This document shows positions 26,758 through 35,253 of a DNA stretch of 64,000 bases, one piece after another. The first letter of the stretch is position 1. The number at the start of each line of letters is the position of its first letter. A program made the position numbers and the translations under genes. The notes beneath the pieces are model-generated. The model made no database searches. It was given only the letters and a program-made list of their open reading frames with translations, and was not told the origin of the DNA. Origin of the DNA: JASGDB01 sp049841315 (GTDB taxonomy: Bacteria > Bacteroidota > Bacteroidia > Flavobacteriales > Weeksellaceae); NCBI GenBank assembly GCA_049841315.1, contig JASGDB010000068.1, positions 1 to 64,000 on the forward strand. The letters are read 5' to 3'.

Positions 26758-27450
26758 TTAAAATGTTATAAGGTTTTTAGTGATGATAAAATAGATGAGG
26801 GTAAGCACTAAGGCACTTAATCCAAACATGAAGACGATGAAATTCCAAAACAACAGTGCAATGATCACGAGTCTGGAAATAAGTAATTGTTCCTTTTCAG
26901 CAGAGGCGTTTGCTGTTATATTCTGACGGATGGCAACCAACAATTGTTTTCTGTTTTCGACAACACTCCGGTCAGGTTTCTGAATGTTTTCATCTTTTTG
27001 GATATATTCCTCATAATCATTGGGCAGTATTTCCAGTTCCAATTCCTCAATTGTACCATCTTTGTAAAAGACATAAGGGAACATATGAAATTCTGTTTCT
27101 CTGCCCGAAAAGACAATCGGTGTAAAAAGAAAATCTACATCAGTAGCTTTGTTAAGTATTCCTGCGAAATATTCCTTATCAGGATTGGACAGCCTAGAAG
27201 CTCCAAAAGGGTGGCTATGAATAATACCTAACAATTCTTTGCCCTCATTTTTGAATTTTTTGATAATCGGGTTGAGAAACTCGACATTCAAAGAGTAGGT
27301 AGAACCGCTTGTTTTGGCAAATTCGTCATAAACGAAGTCGGTAATAACTCCGTCCTTTCCTAGCAGTATGCCTCCCTGTTCAGGAGCTTTACTTCCAATT
27401 TTTTTGATGATGTTTTGGTGGGCATCGGTGGTAATTCTGAATTTTTTCAT
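26758..27450 (-). CDS. JAB/MPN metallopeptidase with C-terminal membrane helices
   Basis: A 230-residue protein with a complete JAMM motif: Glu25 in APEQGGILLG, and His78, His80 and Asp91 in HSHPFGASRLSNPD. Such enzymes remove ubiquitin-like tags or process their C-termini. Two C-terminal hydrophobic helices (residues ~190-228) should anchor it in the membrane. It lies directly upstream of the E1-like gene on the minus strand, implying a shared pathway. Confidence 0.83.
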   Translation of the reverse strand: MKKFRITTDAHQNIIKKIGSKAPEQGGILLGKDGVITDFVYDEFAKTSGSTYSLNVEFLNPIIKKFKNEGKELLGIIHSHPFGASRLSNPDKEYFAGILNKATDVDFLFTPIVFSGRETEFHMFPYVFYKDGTIEELELEILPNDYEEYIQKDENIQKPDRSVVENRKQLLVAIRQNITANASAEKEQLLISRLVIIALLFWNFIVFMFGLSALVLTLIYFIITKNLITF

Positions 27451-27474
27451 TTTGTAAGTATTTAAAAGTTGATT

Positions 27475-27840
27475 TTAGTTTCTGTTAGTAAGTTGATCAT
27501 CAATGGTAATTCCGGTTCTGATATACGTCGATGTTAATTCTGCCCATTGCATAGAGAAGTTTTTGGCTCGCTCCAATGTTTCAGGTTCTTTACCGGAGGT
27601 AAAACAGATTTTTCTGTCAATGGGAGATTCATCACAAGGCAACCAATGTGCGATTGAAGGAAGGTCACTTCTACCATTGTAGCTTGGGTGACTATGAATA
27701 GCGATGTCATAATAACCTTCAGGCTGGTATTCATAGGAGAAGGCAAAGATTGCTTTTCCGTCTTTGGTTTTGTACTGATAGATTTGGGAGCTGTACAATG
27801 TTCCTGATGTCAGTAAAATTGTTGATTTTGTTGTTTTCAT
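27475..27840 (-). CDS. second JAB-like protein, degenerate motif
   Basis: A 121-residue protein with YYDIAIHSHPSYNGRSDLPS, resembling the HxHP...D portion of JAB/MPN proteins but with a shorter spacing, and I find no clear N-terminal catalytic Glu. It may be a reduced or inactive relative of the adjacent JAB enzyme. It is 24 bases from that gene on the same strand. Confidence 0.6.
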   Translation of the reverse strand: MKTTKSTILLTSGTLYSSQIYQYKTKDGKAIFAFSYEYQPEGYYDIAIHSHPSYNGRSDLPSIAHWLPCDESPIDRKICFTSGKEPETLERAKNFSMQWAELTSTYIRTGITIDDQLTNRN

Positions 27841-27886
27841 TTTTTGAAATTTTAAAATGTTGATTGTTTTAAATTTTTGTTTTAAA

Positions 27887-28010
27887 AGGAACAGGCTTTT
27901 ACCCCTGTTCCTGAAAATCTGTCGGAAGAGCTACTGTACTTCACTCCGTTTCCGTTGCGTGGATTAAACGTGTAATACGCCTGGTTCTAAGGCATCCACG
28001 CCTTTTTTGT
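27887..28010. other. hairpin-rich intergenic segment, possible terminators or small RNA
   Basis: AGGAACAGG (27887-27895) pairs with CCTGTTCCT (27904-27912); on the minus strand this is followed by TTTTAAAA, so it may terminate minus-strand transcription from the HD gene. GCGTGGAT (27957-27964) pairs with ATCCACGC (27994-28001) followed by a plus-strand T run. Both flanking genes are on the minus strand, so the plus-strand terminator is unexplained and suggests a small RNA. Confidence 0.45.
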
Positions 28011-28092
28011 TTGTCTTTTTCATAAAAATTGAAAAATTTTGGTTAGATATTTTACTTCTCCTTTTTAAAGGATTCAAAGGAATAAACCGTTT

Positions 28093-28647
28093 TTACATTC
28101 TGTTGTAAATTGTTGAAAGATTCAACAGTTTTTGGCTCAGATATTCTGAAGATTTCCCCAATATTTTGTTGATGAGTAATGCTTCATTACGATAATATTC
28201 TTTGTAGTCTCTTGACCATTTGTGGTCGGTAAGCAGTAGGGTCTGATAAAGATTGGCGACGCGATCAGCGAGTTTTACTATCCAAACCTCTTTAGGTTGT
28301 GCAATAATTTGTTGCAGAGAATTTTTAATTTGCTCATTTTTTGGTAGTGTTTTGTCTTTCGTCAGAGCTGAAACAGCGTTGCCGATGTCACGACCAAAAA
28401 TCTTGTAGATATCGTCAATCGTTGCTGAAGTATCTTCCGCAGAATCGTGTAGATAAGCAGTAGAAAGCAATATCCCTTCATTGAGTGAAGCATCGTGCTG
28501 AAATGCCTGTCTACTTAATTCGGCTACCGTTTCCAGATGTGTGGTATATTTTCTGCCACAGGGAAAGTAATGATTGGAATGTGCATCGAAAGCGAAGTCT
28601 TTTGCTTGTTGAATAAGCTGTTTTGGTGTGGTAATAATTTTTTCCAT
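28093..28647 (-). CDS. HD-domain protein, MESH1/SpoT-like alarmone hydrolase candidate
   Basis: A 184-residue HD phosphohydrolase. The motif series H...HD...ED...D is seen in HLETVAELSR, AYLHDSAEDTSA and VKLADRVANL, which matches the (p)ppGpp hydrolase (SpoT/MESH1) branch. No synthetase domain is present, so it would be a small alarmone hydrolase. On a mobile island it could counter host stringent or alarmone-based defence; that is inference. Confidence 0.75.
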   Translation of the reverse strand: MEKIITTPKQLIQQAKDFAFDAHSNHYFPCGRKYTTHLETVAELSRQAFQHDASLNEGILLSTAYLHDSAEDTSATIDDIYKIFGRDIGNAVSALTKDKTLPKNEQIKNSLQQIIAQPKEVWIVKLADRVANLYQTLLLTDHKWSRDYKEYYRNEALLINKILGKSSEYLSQKLLNLSTIYNRM

Positions 28648-28718
28648 TACAAAAGGGTTTTTGAGTTATTAAACTTTTCAAACCTTTAGAAAAAAATCAT
28701 TTGACTTTTGGGGTACTC

Positions 28719-28806
28719 TTTGCTATTATGTAATAGCAAAAGATATTTTTTTCCAAAGGGTTTTATCTTTTGCACCTTAGGAAGTTGCGTCAACAACTTT
28801 CCTAAA
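28719..28806. repeat. inverted repeats in the gap before the STAND gene
   Basis: TTTGCTATTA/TAATAGCAAA (28719-28740) is a perfect palindrome around TG, and TTAGGAAGTTG/CAACTTTCCTAA (28777-28805) is near perfect with one bulge. They lie between divergent genes and may be regulatory sites. No gene is seen in 28648-28989. Confidence 0.4.
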
Positions 28807-28989
28807 AGGGTACTTCCGATTTCGGGGGTATCTTTTTCAGAATTCCGAAATTTTCCGTTTGAAATACAGGACAAAATTAGATTGAGGAAAAAAGGTAGGC
28901 TATGAATTACTGCATTGGGATTGCATCACAACTGCATCGATATATTAACAGTTTTGTTTTCAGTAATTTATGTTTTAATGAAATATTAG

Positions 28990-28997
28990 TACATTTG
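28990..28997 (+). promoter_or_regulatory. Bacteroidota -7 promoter box of the STAND gene
   Basis: TACATTTG fits TAnnTTTG and ends 14 bases before the ATG of the STAND gene, indicating that this gene is expressed by a Bacteroidota sigma factor. Confidence 0.5.
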
Positions 28998-29011
28998 AAA
29001 AAAAACACACT

Positions 29012-32000
29012 ATGAGTATTCAATTGTTGAGAGATAATGTCTATAAAAAATGTAAAGCTAAGCTCATTGATTATGATAAATTGGAGGAGGCAAATAAAAC
29101 CCAAATTCACAATGTAATTAGAGAGGGATTTGCATTAGAATTTAAAAAAATAATAAAGTCATTTGTTGGACAGCTTGTAGAACTTAAAGAAGAAGAAAAA
29201 AAGGAAGAGTTTACCTTAGAATTTAGGAAGCAGTTTTCAGGAAAGTTTCAAAAGATATTTAAACATAATATAAATTACTCGGAGGAGTATAAAGAAGAAT
29301 GTGTAATAAATTGTGAGGTTAAAGATTTTCGTACGACAAGAAGTTTTCTATTTGAGAATAATAATGATTTAGATGACAAATCATTAGATTTTTATAGTAT
29401 ATTTTTAGGTAGATTGGGATGGAAGAATTGGATGGAAGAATTTAGTCCCGCTGATTTTATCATTAGCAGTGAACACAACAATACAGACAATTCAATCGTT
29501 CAGCGTTATGAAATAAAAAATTTACCAAAAGAATTAAATAGTATTCCTGTATTCGATGCTGAAAATTATGTTCCGAGAGTTGGACTACTTGAAAAACTTT
29601 CAGAACATATTTCTACGGGTTCACGTAAAATTATTCTCTCGGGAATATCAGGATTAGGGAAAACGTTTATAGCAAAACATTTTGTATATCACTATTATGA
29701 TACCTTTAACCACATTGCATGGCTTAATTGTGGAAGTGGAATTCTGAATGCTTTAACACAAGAAAAGGGTGTTGAATTATTAGATAATTTAGGTTTGATC
29801 CACGAATACCAATCCTTTTTGCAAGGGGAAATAAAAGAAGAAGAACTTCTTTCCTTGACTCTTAACCGATTAAAAAAGGCAGAAGGAAATAATTTGTTGG
29901 TATTAGATAATATTGATGAGAGCATATATGATTTTGAAGATGCAATCGAATTATCAAAGAATTGGAAAATAATCGGAACATCCCAACAAATCCTTAATGG
30001 TTTCCTTCATTTTCCTATTCCTGATTTTTCTGAAAATGCAATAGAATTATTTTATAAATTCTACGAAATAGAAAAGGATGACGACAATTTAGTCCGGGTT
30101 CTTTCAGTTATCGAATATCATACATTGGCAATCGAATTATTGGCAAAAACAGCACAACAAAGAGGACTAAGAATAATCGAATTAGTGAATCGATTTATAG
30201 AAAATGGGGTTGATGTTGTTGAAAAAGCTAAAATAATTACAGGACACAGTAAAGAAAGAAAACTCAAAATTGAGAATATCGAAGAGTATATCCATATTAT
30301 TTTTGATACCTCTTCTTTAGATGAAACCGAATGTAAAATCCTGCTTAATCTCGCTTTATTACAGGAAGAACCAATCCCAATACTTTTTTTTGAAGAAATT
30401 CTTTTAATGGGTAAGCCTGATAAGAAAAGTGAAGATTTGTTACATCATTGTATCAGTAATTTACAGAACAAAGGTTGGTTATATAAAGAAAATACTGCTA
30501 TCCGCTTACATAATCTGACAAAAGAGGTTATCATAAAAAGATTAGGTTCTCAAATATATCTTTTTAAAGATACAGTTGCTTATTTAACACATAAAGTTAG
30601 CTACAGCGAATTTGATAATTATGTGGAAAGACTGCCGTATCTGTCTTTTTGTGAAAATGTAATCAAGAATGTCGGAAATGTAATTTATGAAATAGATATA
30701 CTAAAAAATAAGATTTCCAATTTATATTTTGATTTAGGGCTGTACCATAAATCATTTGAATATTTCACTTTTTTTCAGGTTGAAGGACATAATGAGCCTA
30801 TGCTTTACCTGCAAAGCCTTCAGGAATTTGGGAGAAGGCTTTATGGATTAAGAAAATATGACGATGCGATACATTATTATTCAAAAACTTTGGATTATCT
30901 CAATGGAAAAGCCGGAGAAAAAAATATAAGAGAAATTGAGAGTGAATTTCTAAAATTTTGTGAAACAAACATTCTGCCTGAAAATGGTGAAAATGATTCG
31001 TTAGTCTCCTTTCCTTTATTGGTAAAGTTTAAAATAACTACTTATGGTCATGCATTGAACGATCTGGGGTTGATTTTTAGGATAAAAGGTAATACGGATG
31101 ATTCACTGAAGATATGCAATATGGCGGTACATCATCGCCAGATATTGATTAAAGGAATAGAAATTTACCTAAATAAAAATTTTGAACCCTCTGTTTTTGA
31201 TGAGAATGATTTAAATGAAGCACAGCTTAATTATGCAAAAGCACTTAATGGCTTAGCTCTCACTTTCCAATCCAACAAGAATTATAATGAAGCCCGTAAA
31301 TATTTTGAGATGTCATTGAAGATTCGTGAAGAATTATTTAATACTGAACATCCGAATTTGTCTCCGATTTATTATAACTTATCCAGATTGTTTTTAGAAA
31401 TGAGAGATTTGGAAAATGCAAAGAAATATATATTACTTGATATAAAAGCTTGTGAATCATTGCCTCCGAATCACCCTGAAAAAATACAGGCACACAATAA
31501 TTTTTTAGAATATCATTCATTATCATACAAACATAAGAATCCCGTAATAACACGTTTCATATCTTTGATGGAGCAAAAAATAGTGCAAAAGATTGAGATC
31601 GCATTTAATAAGATCGGAAAAAGAAATATTCAAGAAGGAAAATATTATACGGATTTATTGGACTATTATTACACTATTGCGAAAGAATATAAACTGTTTG
31701 AATTTTCTGAAAAAGCACTCGGTTATTTTAAAAAAGACCTTGCCATAAAGCAAAGTGTGCTGGAGGAAGGAGATATACAACTTGCAGGAGCACATCTCAA
31801 TATTGCAGATTGTCTATTTAAAATTTCACAATATGATGAAACCGTATTGTATGCTGATAAAGCAAAAGAAATATATAGAAAACACTTTCAGGAAGATAAC
31901 CCACATATAAAGTATTGTAATCAAATAAGAAATTCTGCACTAAAATATATTTATTTATCAGGGAATCACGATGTTCTCAAACAGGATATAGTCAGAACTT

Positions 32001-32506
32001 TATTTCCAATTATCGTGCTTCCAAACGATTTGGATATTTCAGATGAAACGAAACTAAAAAGTGAATTGGTCGATTTATTAGTATCCGAAAATAAAAATAT
32101 TGATGAGCAAATTTTAAAATATTTACCAAAAAATGACGGACAGGAACTGATGTATGAAAAGTTGAAGGAATACTATGATACTTTGACTGATATTTTTTCC
32201 AAGTATGAGTTATGGAAGAAAGCTATAATTTTTAGATTGAAAAAACTCTATGTACAAGAGAAACTTATAAAAAACGAAGAACCATTATTTATCGGTCTGA
32301 CTAACTTTAGTCTGAGTCTGTTTTATTATTCTGATAGTCAATACGAATTGGCATTGCATCATAATAAAATTGCTACAAAAATATACAGTTATTGTGTGGA
32401 AGAAAAAGACCCTCGCTTTGACAATAATATTTTGAAGAAATGGTTACAAGATTCATTATCCAATCAAAAAACAATTGAAGAAGAACTTGGTAAATTTAGG
32501 AAATAA
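29012..32506 (+). CDS. STAND-type NTPase with C-terminal TPR repeats
   Basis: A 1164-residue protein. Residues ~1-180 are an unrecognised N-terminal (effector?) region. An NB-ARC/NACHT-like NTPase follows with Walker A GISGLGKT (211-218) and Walker B LLVLDNID (~295-302). The C-terminal half from ~550 consists of TPR-like repeats (for example ALNGLALTFQSNKNYNEARK). This is the sensor-NTPase-effector plan of STAND proteins, many of which are anti-phage abortive-infection proteins. It has a single-gene unit with its own promoter and no internal UGA. The effector activity cannot be named. Confidence 0.75.
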   Translation: MSIQLLRDNVYKKCKAKLIDYDKLEEANKTQIHNVIREGFALEFKKIIKSFVGQLVELKEEEKKEEFTLEFRKQFSGKFQKIFKHNINYSEEYKEECVINCEVKDFRTTRSFLFENNNDLDDKSLDFYSIFLGRLGWKNWMEEFSPADFIISSEHNNTDNSIVQRYEIKNLPKELNSIPVFDAENYVPRVGLLEKLSEHISTGSRKIILSGISGLGKTFIAKHFVYHYYDTFNHIAWLNCGSGILNALTQEKGVELLDNLGLIHEYQSFLQGEIKEEELLSLTLNRLKKAEGNNLLVLDNIDESIYDFEDAIELSKNWKIIGTSQQILNGFLHFPIPDFSENAIELFYKFYEIEKDDDNLVRVLSVIEYHTLAIELLAKTAQQRGLRIIELVNRFIENGVDVVEKAKIITGHSKERKLKIENIEEYIHIIFDTSSLDETECKILLNLALLQEEPIPILFFEEILLMGKPDKKSEDLLHHCISNLQNKGWLYKENTAIRLHNLTKEVIIKRLGSQIYLFKDTVAYLTHKVSYSEFDNYVERLPYLSFCENVIKNVGNVIYEIDILKNKISNLYFDLGLYHKSFEYFTFFQVEGHNEPMLYLQSLQEFGRRLYGLRKYDDAIHYYSKTLDYLNGKAGEKNIREIESEFLKFCETNILPENGENDSLVSFPLLVKFKITTYGHALNDLGLIFRIKGNTDDSLKICNMAVHHRQILIKGIEIYLNKNFEPSVFDENDLNEAQLNYAKALNGLALTFQSNKNYNEARKYFEMSLKIREELFNTEHPNLSPIYYNLSRLFLEMRDLENAKKYILLDIKACESLPPNHPEKIQAHNNFLEYHSLSYKHKNPVITRFISLMEQKIVQKIEIAFNKIGKRNIQEGKYYTDLLDYYYTIAKEYKLFEFSEKALGYFKKDLAIKQSVLEEGDIQLAGAHLNIADCLFKISQYDETVLYADKAKEIYRKHFQEDNPHIKYCNQIRNSALKYIYLSGNHDVLKQDIVRTLFPIIVLPNDLDISDETKLKSELVDLLVSENKNIDEQILKYLPKNDGQELMYEKLKEYYDTLTDIFSKYELWKKAIIFRLKKLYVQEKLIKNEEPLFIGLTNFSLSLFYYSDSQYELALHHNKIATKIYSYCVEEKDPRFDNNILKKWLQDSLSNQKTIEEELGKFRK

Positions 32507-32610
32507 CTTAATTTTTTTTATGCGCTAATTCTCTTAAAATATTTGACAAATACTTAAAAATCATTAATATACAGATGTGAAATGTTTTTTTATTTTATGT
32601 AGTAATACTT

Positions 32611-32856
32611 ATGGCACAAATAGATTGCATAGACTGAAGATGGACTCCTTCCCGTTTTGACGAATTATCTGGGGGACTTAGAAGCTGAGAACTCTCTGCT
32701 GAAGAACAAAAGGAGCTTTTTGAGTACCTTGAAAGAAAGTTCTTTGATTCTAAAGAACGAAACCCTGTCCATAAAGAAAAAGAGGCAGTTCTCACTTCAT
32801 TATCAAAAGAAATAATAATTCTGATGGAAAATGAAAAAGAGGAAAAACAGGAATAA
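32611..32856 (+). CDS. small hypothetical protein with two in-frame UGA codons (code 25 gene)
   Basis: With UGA read as Gly this is an 81-residue protein starting MAQIDCID(G)RWTPSRF and ending in Glu/Lys-rich helix EEKQE at TAA. With the standard code it stops after eight codons. TGG encodes Trp right after the first UGA, which excludes UGA=Trp. I do not recognise the family. It is isolated between standard-code genes, and a GATATG/CATATC hairpin followed by T residues (about 32944-32970) could be its terminator. Confidence 0.6.
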
Positions 32857-33148
32857 TGAGGTAGCTTTTCAGGTGAACTCACAAAAATTTCATTGAATAA
32901 GCCGAGAATCGTATAACGGTAGGGTATTGAAAAATTTTTAACTGATATGTATTTGCATATCGGTTTTTTATGGTTCGAAAAAACTATTGATTATGTCTTA
33001 AATATCTTAAATCATCTAACCCCAAAAAGTAAAGTCCATCTCGCAAAATTAATTACAAAAAACTTGCAAAGGAAGAAAAACAGAGTATACTTTCAATGTG
33101 TCATCGCTCGTGGTGAGTGGTACATATAAAATAACCATAAGATACAAA

Positions 33149-33182
33149 CTCAGGAATCAGGTGATACTTTCCCGAGTTTTTT
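33149..33182 (+). terminator. possible terminator
   Basis: AAACTC...GAGTTT with an inner GG/CC pairing, followed by TTTT. It lies between the recoded small gene and the XRE regulator. The 32857-33148 stretch holds no gene I can support. Confidence 0.4.
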
Positions 33183-33270
33183 TGTGGTCTTTTTTACAAT
33201 TTTATCTCTGTTTTATTTACACTTTATTTGCAATTTAAAAGCAAGATAGAAAAAACAAAAAAAGAGCCTG

Positions 33271-33651
33271 TTAAAGCTCTCCGTATTTTGATCTGTATTT
33301 TTCAAGTTCTTTTTTCTGCTGTTTCATTATTTCTTCTAACAGCTCTATTTTATCCTCGTACAGTTTTTTGATAAGTTCGGTGTCATTTTCATTAATGTAA
33401 ATACCGTTATAGTTATTATCTCCCTCAACATTTCCTACACTATTAAAATATTTCTGACTGTCAAAAGCCTTAATATCTTCAGGCTTCACTTCCAAGACCT
33501 CTGCTATCTGCAATAATTTTTCTTTGGATATTTTGGTTTCTCCGTTCTCCAATCTGCTGTAAGCTGCCTGAGAAATATCCAGTTTCTCTGCCACATATTC
33601 CTGTGTAAGATTTTTGAGTTCTCTAATATTCTTGATCTTGTTGCCTATCAT
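33271..33651 (-). CDS. XRE-family helix-turn-helix regulator
   Basis: A 126-residue DNA-binding protein. The N-terminal HTH_3 domain is clear (NIRELKNLTQEYVAEKLDIS, then YSRLENGETKISKEKLLQIA). A C-terminal coiled-coil (KIELLEEIMKQQKKELEKY) probably mediates oligomerisation. Paired inverted repeats touch its start codon, suggesting autoregulation. Confidence 0.85.
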   Translation of the reverse strand: MIGNKIKNIRELKNLTQEYVAEKLDISQAAYSRLENGETKISKEKLLQIAEVLEVKPEDIKAFDSQKYFNSVGNVEGDNNYNGIYINENDTELIKKLYEDKIELLEEIMKQQKKELEKYRSKYGEL

Positions 33652-33652
33652 A

Positions 33653-33690
33653 GCGTATAAATTATACGGAGTGAGTTATATATTATACGC
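33653..33690. promoter_or_regulatory. operator repeats upstream of the XRE regulator
   Basis: The palindrome CGTATAAATTATACG (33654-33668) is followed by TATATTATACGC (33679-33690), which repeats the TTATACG half-site. The array begins two bases before the regulator's start codon. The gap on to 33972 has no other gene. Confidence 0.5.
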
Positions 33691-33972
33691 TTCAAAGATA
33701 ATAAAATCAGCAATATGTACCTATTTTGGCATCAAAAAATTATGAAAATTGTTTCATCTGAAAAATCTACACTAAATAGTTTACCTGGTGTGGTAAATAG
33801 TTTGGTGTGTTCACATACAAAATGCGACAGTTTACCCTTTTTTGGGTTTTTGTTGCTTGGTAATGAGGATGATAACAAATAATTTTGACTTCATTTTCTC
33901 TTGCATTTTGAAGAAAAAATGATATAGTAATAATTAGATGAATTTTGATTTTATATCATACATACACAACTT

Positions 33973-34926
33973 ATGGGAAAACTTAACAATTTGATGACAG
34001 GAGCGATGGTCGTAGGAGCTGTTGCAATGGGTAAAGCACAGCAAACTCTACAAAAGGTAACAGCAGGCACTAATCAGACAGTAGTAGAACTCTTCCAAGT
34101 CCGTAACGGAAATAATGTTAATAATGTAGTTGGTTCAGCTGGATATGATCAGGGAATGTCTGATGTTAGTGGTGCAGCTATTCAGTATTTAGAATCTACT
34201 GGAAAAGTATATACTCAATCAAATGCTACAAACGAAACACCCTCAGCATATCCTGTAGAGCAAATCGGGAACGGGAATTTTGAATTAGCAACCCCTCAAC
34301 CATATGGAACGAATAAGGCTACAAAAAAATTCAACTGGAAAGATGAAAATGGAAATCCATTATCTACGTCTCAATTTTCACTTCGTCAAGAAGATACAGA
34401 TCGTGATGCTGTAGAGGATGGTAATACTAATATTGATATGCTCCATACTAAATGGATACTGCCTCATACGTTCGACAATGGGCTCGCTCTTCCTGTAGGG
34501 CTTCATATGATATTGATATCTCGTGAAGGCTGGAAACAGCCTAATGGAGGTTCTCATCCAACAAAGCGTATTGGTTTCAGATGGGATGGTGGTGCTTGGG
34601 TACAGCAAGCAATTGATCCAGAAGGAAATCCTTATGATACTCTTCAGAATGCAACTTTAGGAATTAATGATATTGATGTAAAAAAGAACAAAGGTGTAGC
34701 TTATCCAAACCCAACGAATGATACTGTTCATCTTAATGATGGAGATACTGCCTCCAATGAATCGTTTGAGTATGTGATCTATGATGCTACAGGTCGCCAA
34801 GTAGGTGCTGGTAAAGCAAGAGAAGACCAACCTATTAGCTTAGGAAAAAATAATAATGGAATGTATCTTATCAATGCTAAATATACTGATGGAGATACTA
34901 CAAGTCATAGAGTAATTAAAAAATAA
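33973..34926 (+). CDS. secreted protein with T9SS type A sorting domain
   Basis: A 317-residue protein. The N-terminus is signal-like (MTGAMVVGAVAMGKAQQ). The C-terminal ~75 residues fit the Por secretion tail: GVAYPNPTNDTVHLN, then YDATGRQVGAG, then GMYLINAKY and a basic end HRVIKK. Type IX secretion is confined to Bacteroidota, so this cargo is written for a Bacteroidota host. It contains more than 30 Gly and no UGA. The middle region is not recognised. Confidence 0.78.
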   Translation: MGKLNNLMTGAMVVGAVAMGKAQQTLQKVTAGTNQTVVELFQVRNGNNVNNVVGSAGYDQGMSDVSGAAIQYLESTGKVYTQSNATNETPSAYPVEQIGNGNFELATPQPYGTNKATKKFNWKDENGNPLSTSQFSLRQEDTDRDAVEDGNTNIDMLHTKWILPHTFDNGLALPVGLHMILISREGWKQPNGGSHPTKRIGFRWDGGAWVQQAIDPEGNPYDTLQNATLGINDIDVKKNKGVAYPNPTNDTVHLNDGDTASNESFEYVIYDATGRQVGAGKAREDQPISLGKNNNGMYLINAKYTDGDTTSHRVIKK

Positions 34927-35079
34927 TAGGAAAGGCTTCTTTCAACCTTATTGTTGAAGAAGTTTTTTTCCAATTAAAAATGCAATTGATTAAAATATTG
35001 TAAAAACAAGCCGAAAATTTAAGAAACACGGAAGCCGAAAAGTGAAGAGAGTAGGCACTAACTTTCTAAATTTACACCA

Positions 35080-35199
35080 ATGGAAAAAGTAAATTTTACA
35101 GAAAAATTGTCTGAATTAAGACAGACTCTAACCAACTTACGAATTGAGCACAAAGGTTGCCCAAAAGCGTTTGATCCAAGAGGTTGGAATAAACATTAA
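35080..35199 (+). CDS. candidate RiPP precursor peptide (39 residues)
   Basis: A short ATG frame starting MEKVNFTEKLSELRQTL, with a helical leader-like N-terminus and a distinct C-terminus CPKAFDPRGWNKH. It lies 54 bases before a radical SAM/SPASM gene, the classical precursor-maturase order. FDP (31-33) and WNK (36-38) are aromatic-x-x triplets of the kind linked by three-residue cyclophane-forming enzymes; W-x-K is also ringed in darobactin. The reading frame is too short for routine gene calling. It is a candidate on context and composition only. Confidence 0.6.
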   Translation: MEKVNFTEKLSELRQTLTNLRIEHKGCPKAFDPRGWNKH

Positions 35200-35203
35200 G
35201 AAT

Positions 35204-35232
35204 GAAGAGGCTACTAAGCCTCTTCAATTTTT
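35204..35232 (+). terminator. hairpin between precursor and maturase (attenuator/terminator)
   Basis: GAAGAGGC (35204-35211) pairs perfectly with GCCTCTTC (35218-35225), followed by AATTTTTCC. Partial termination here would give more precursor than maturase mRNA, as is common in RiPP loci. Confidence 0.75.
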
Positions 35233-35253
35233 CCCTATTTAAAATTGAAAAAA

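Noticed and set aside
32897..32930. A tRNA-Gly-like 5' half (GTATAACGGTAG D-arm).
   Set aside because: No anticodon arm, T arm or matching acceptor 3' strand follows, so it is not a tRNA gene; at most a remnant.
32947..33129. A 60-residue plus-strand frame.
   Set aside because: It begins inside a terminator-like hairpin and shows no domain, RBS or coding signature.
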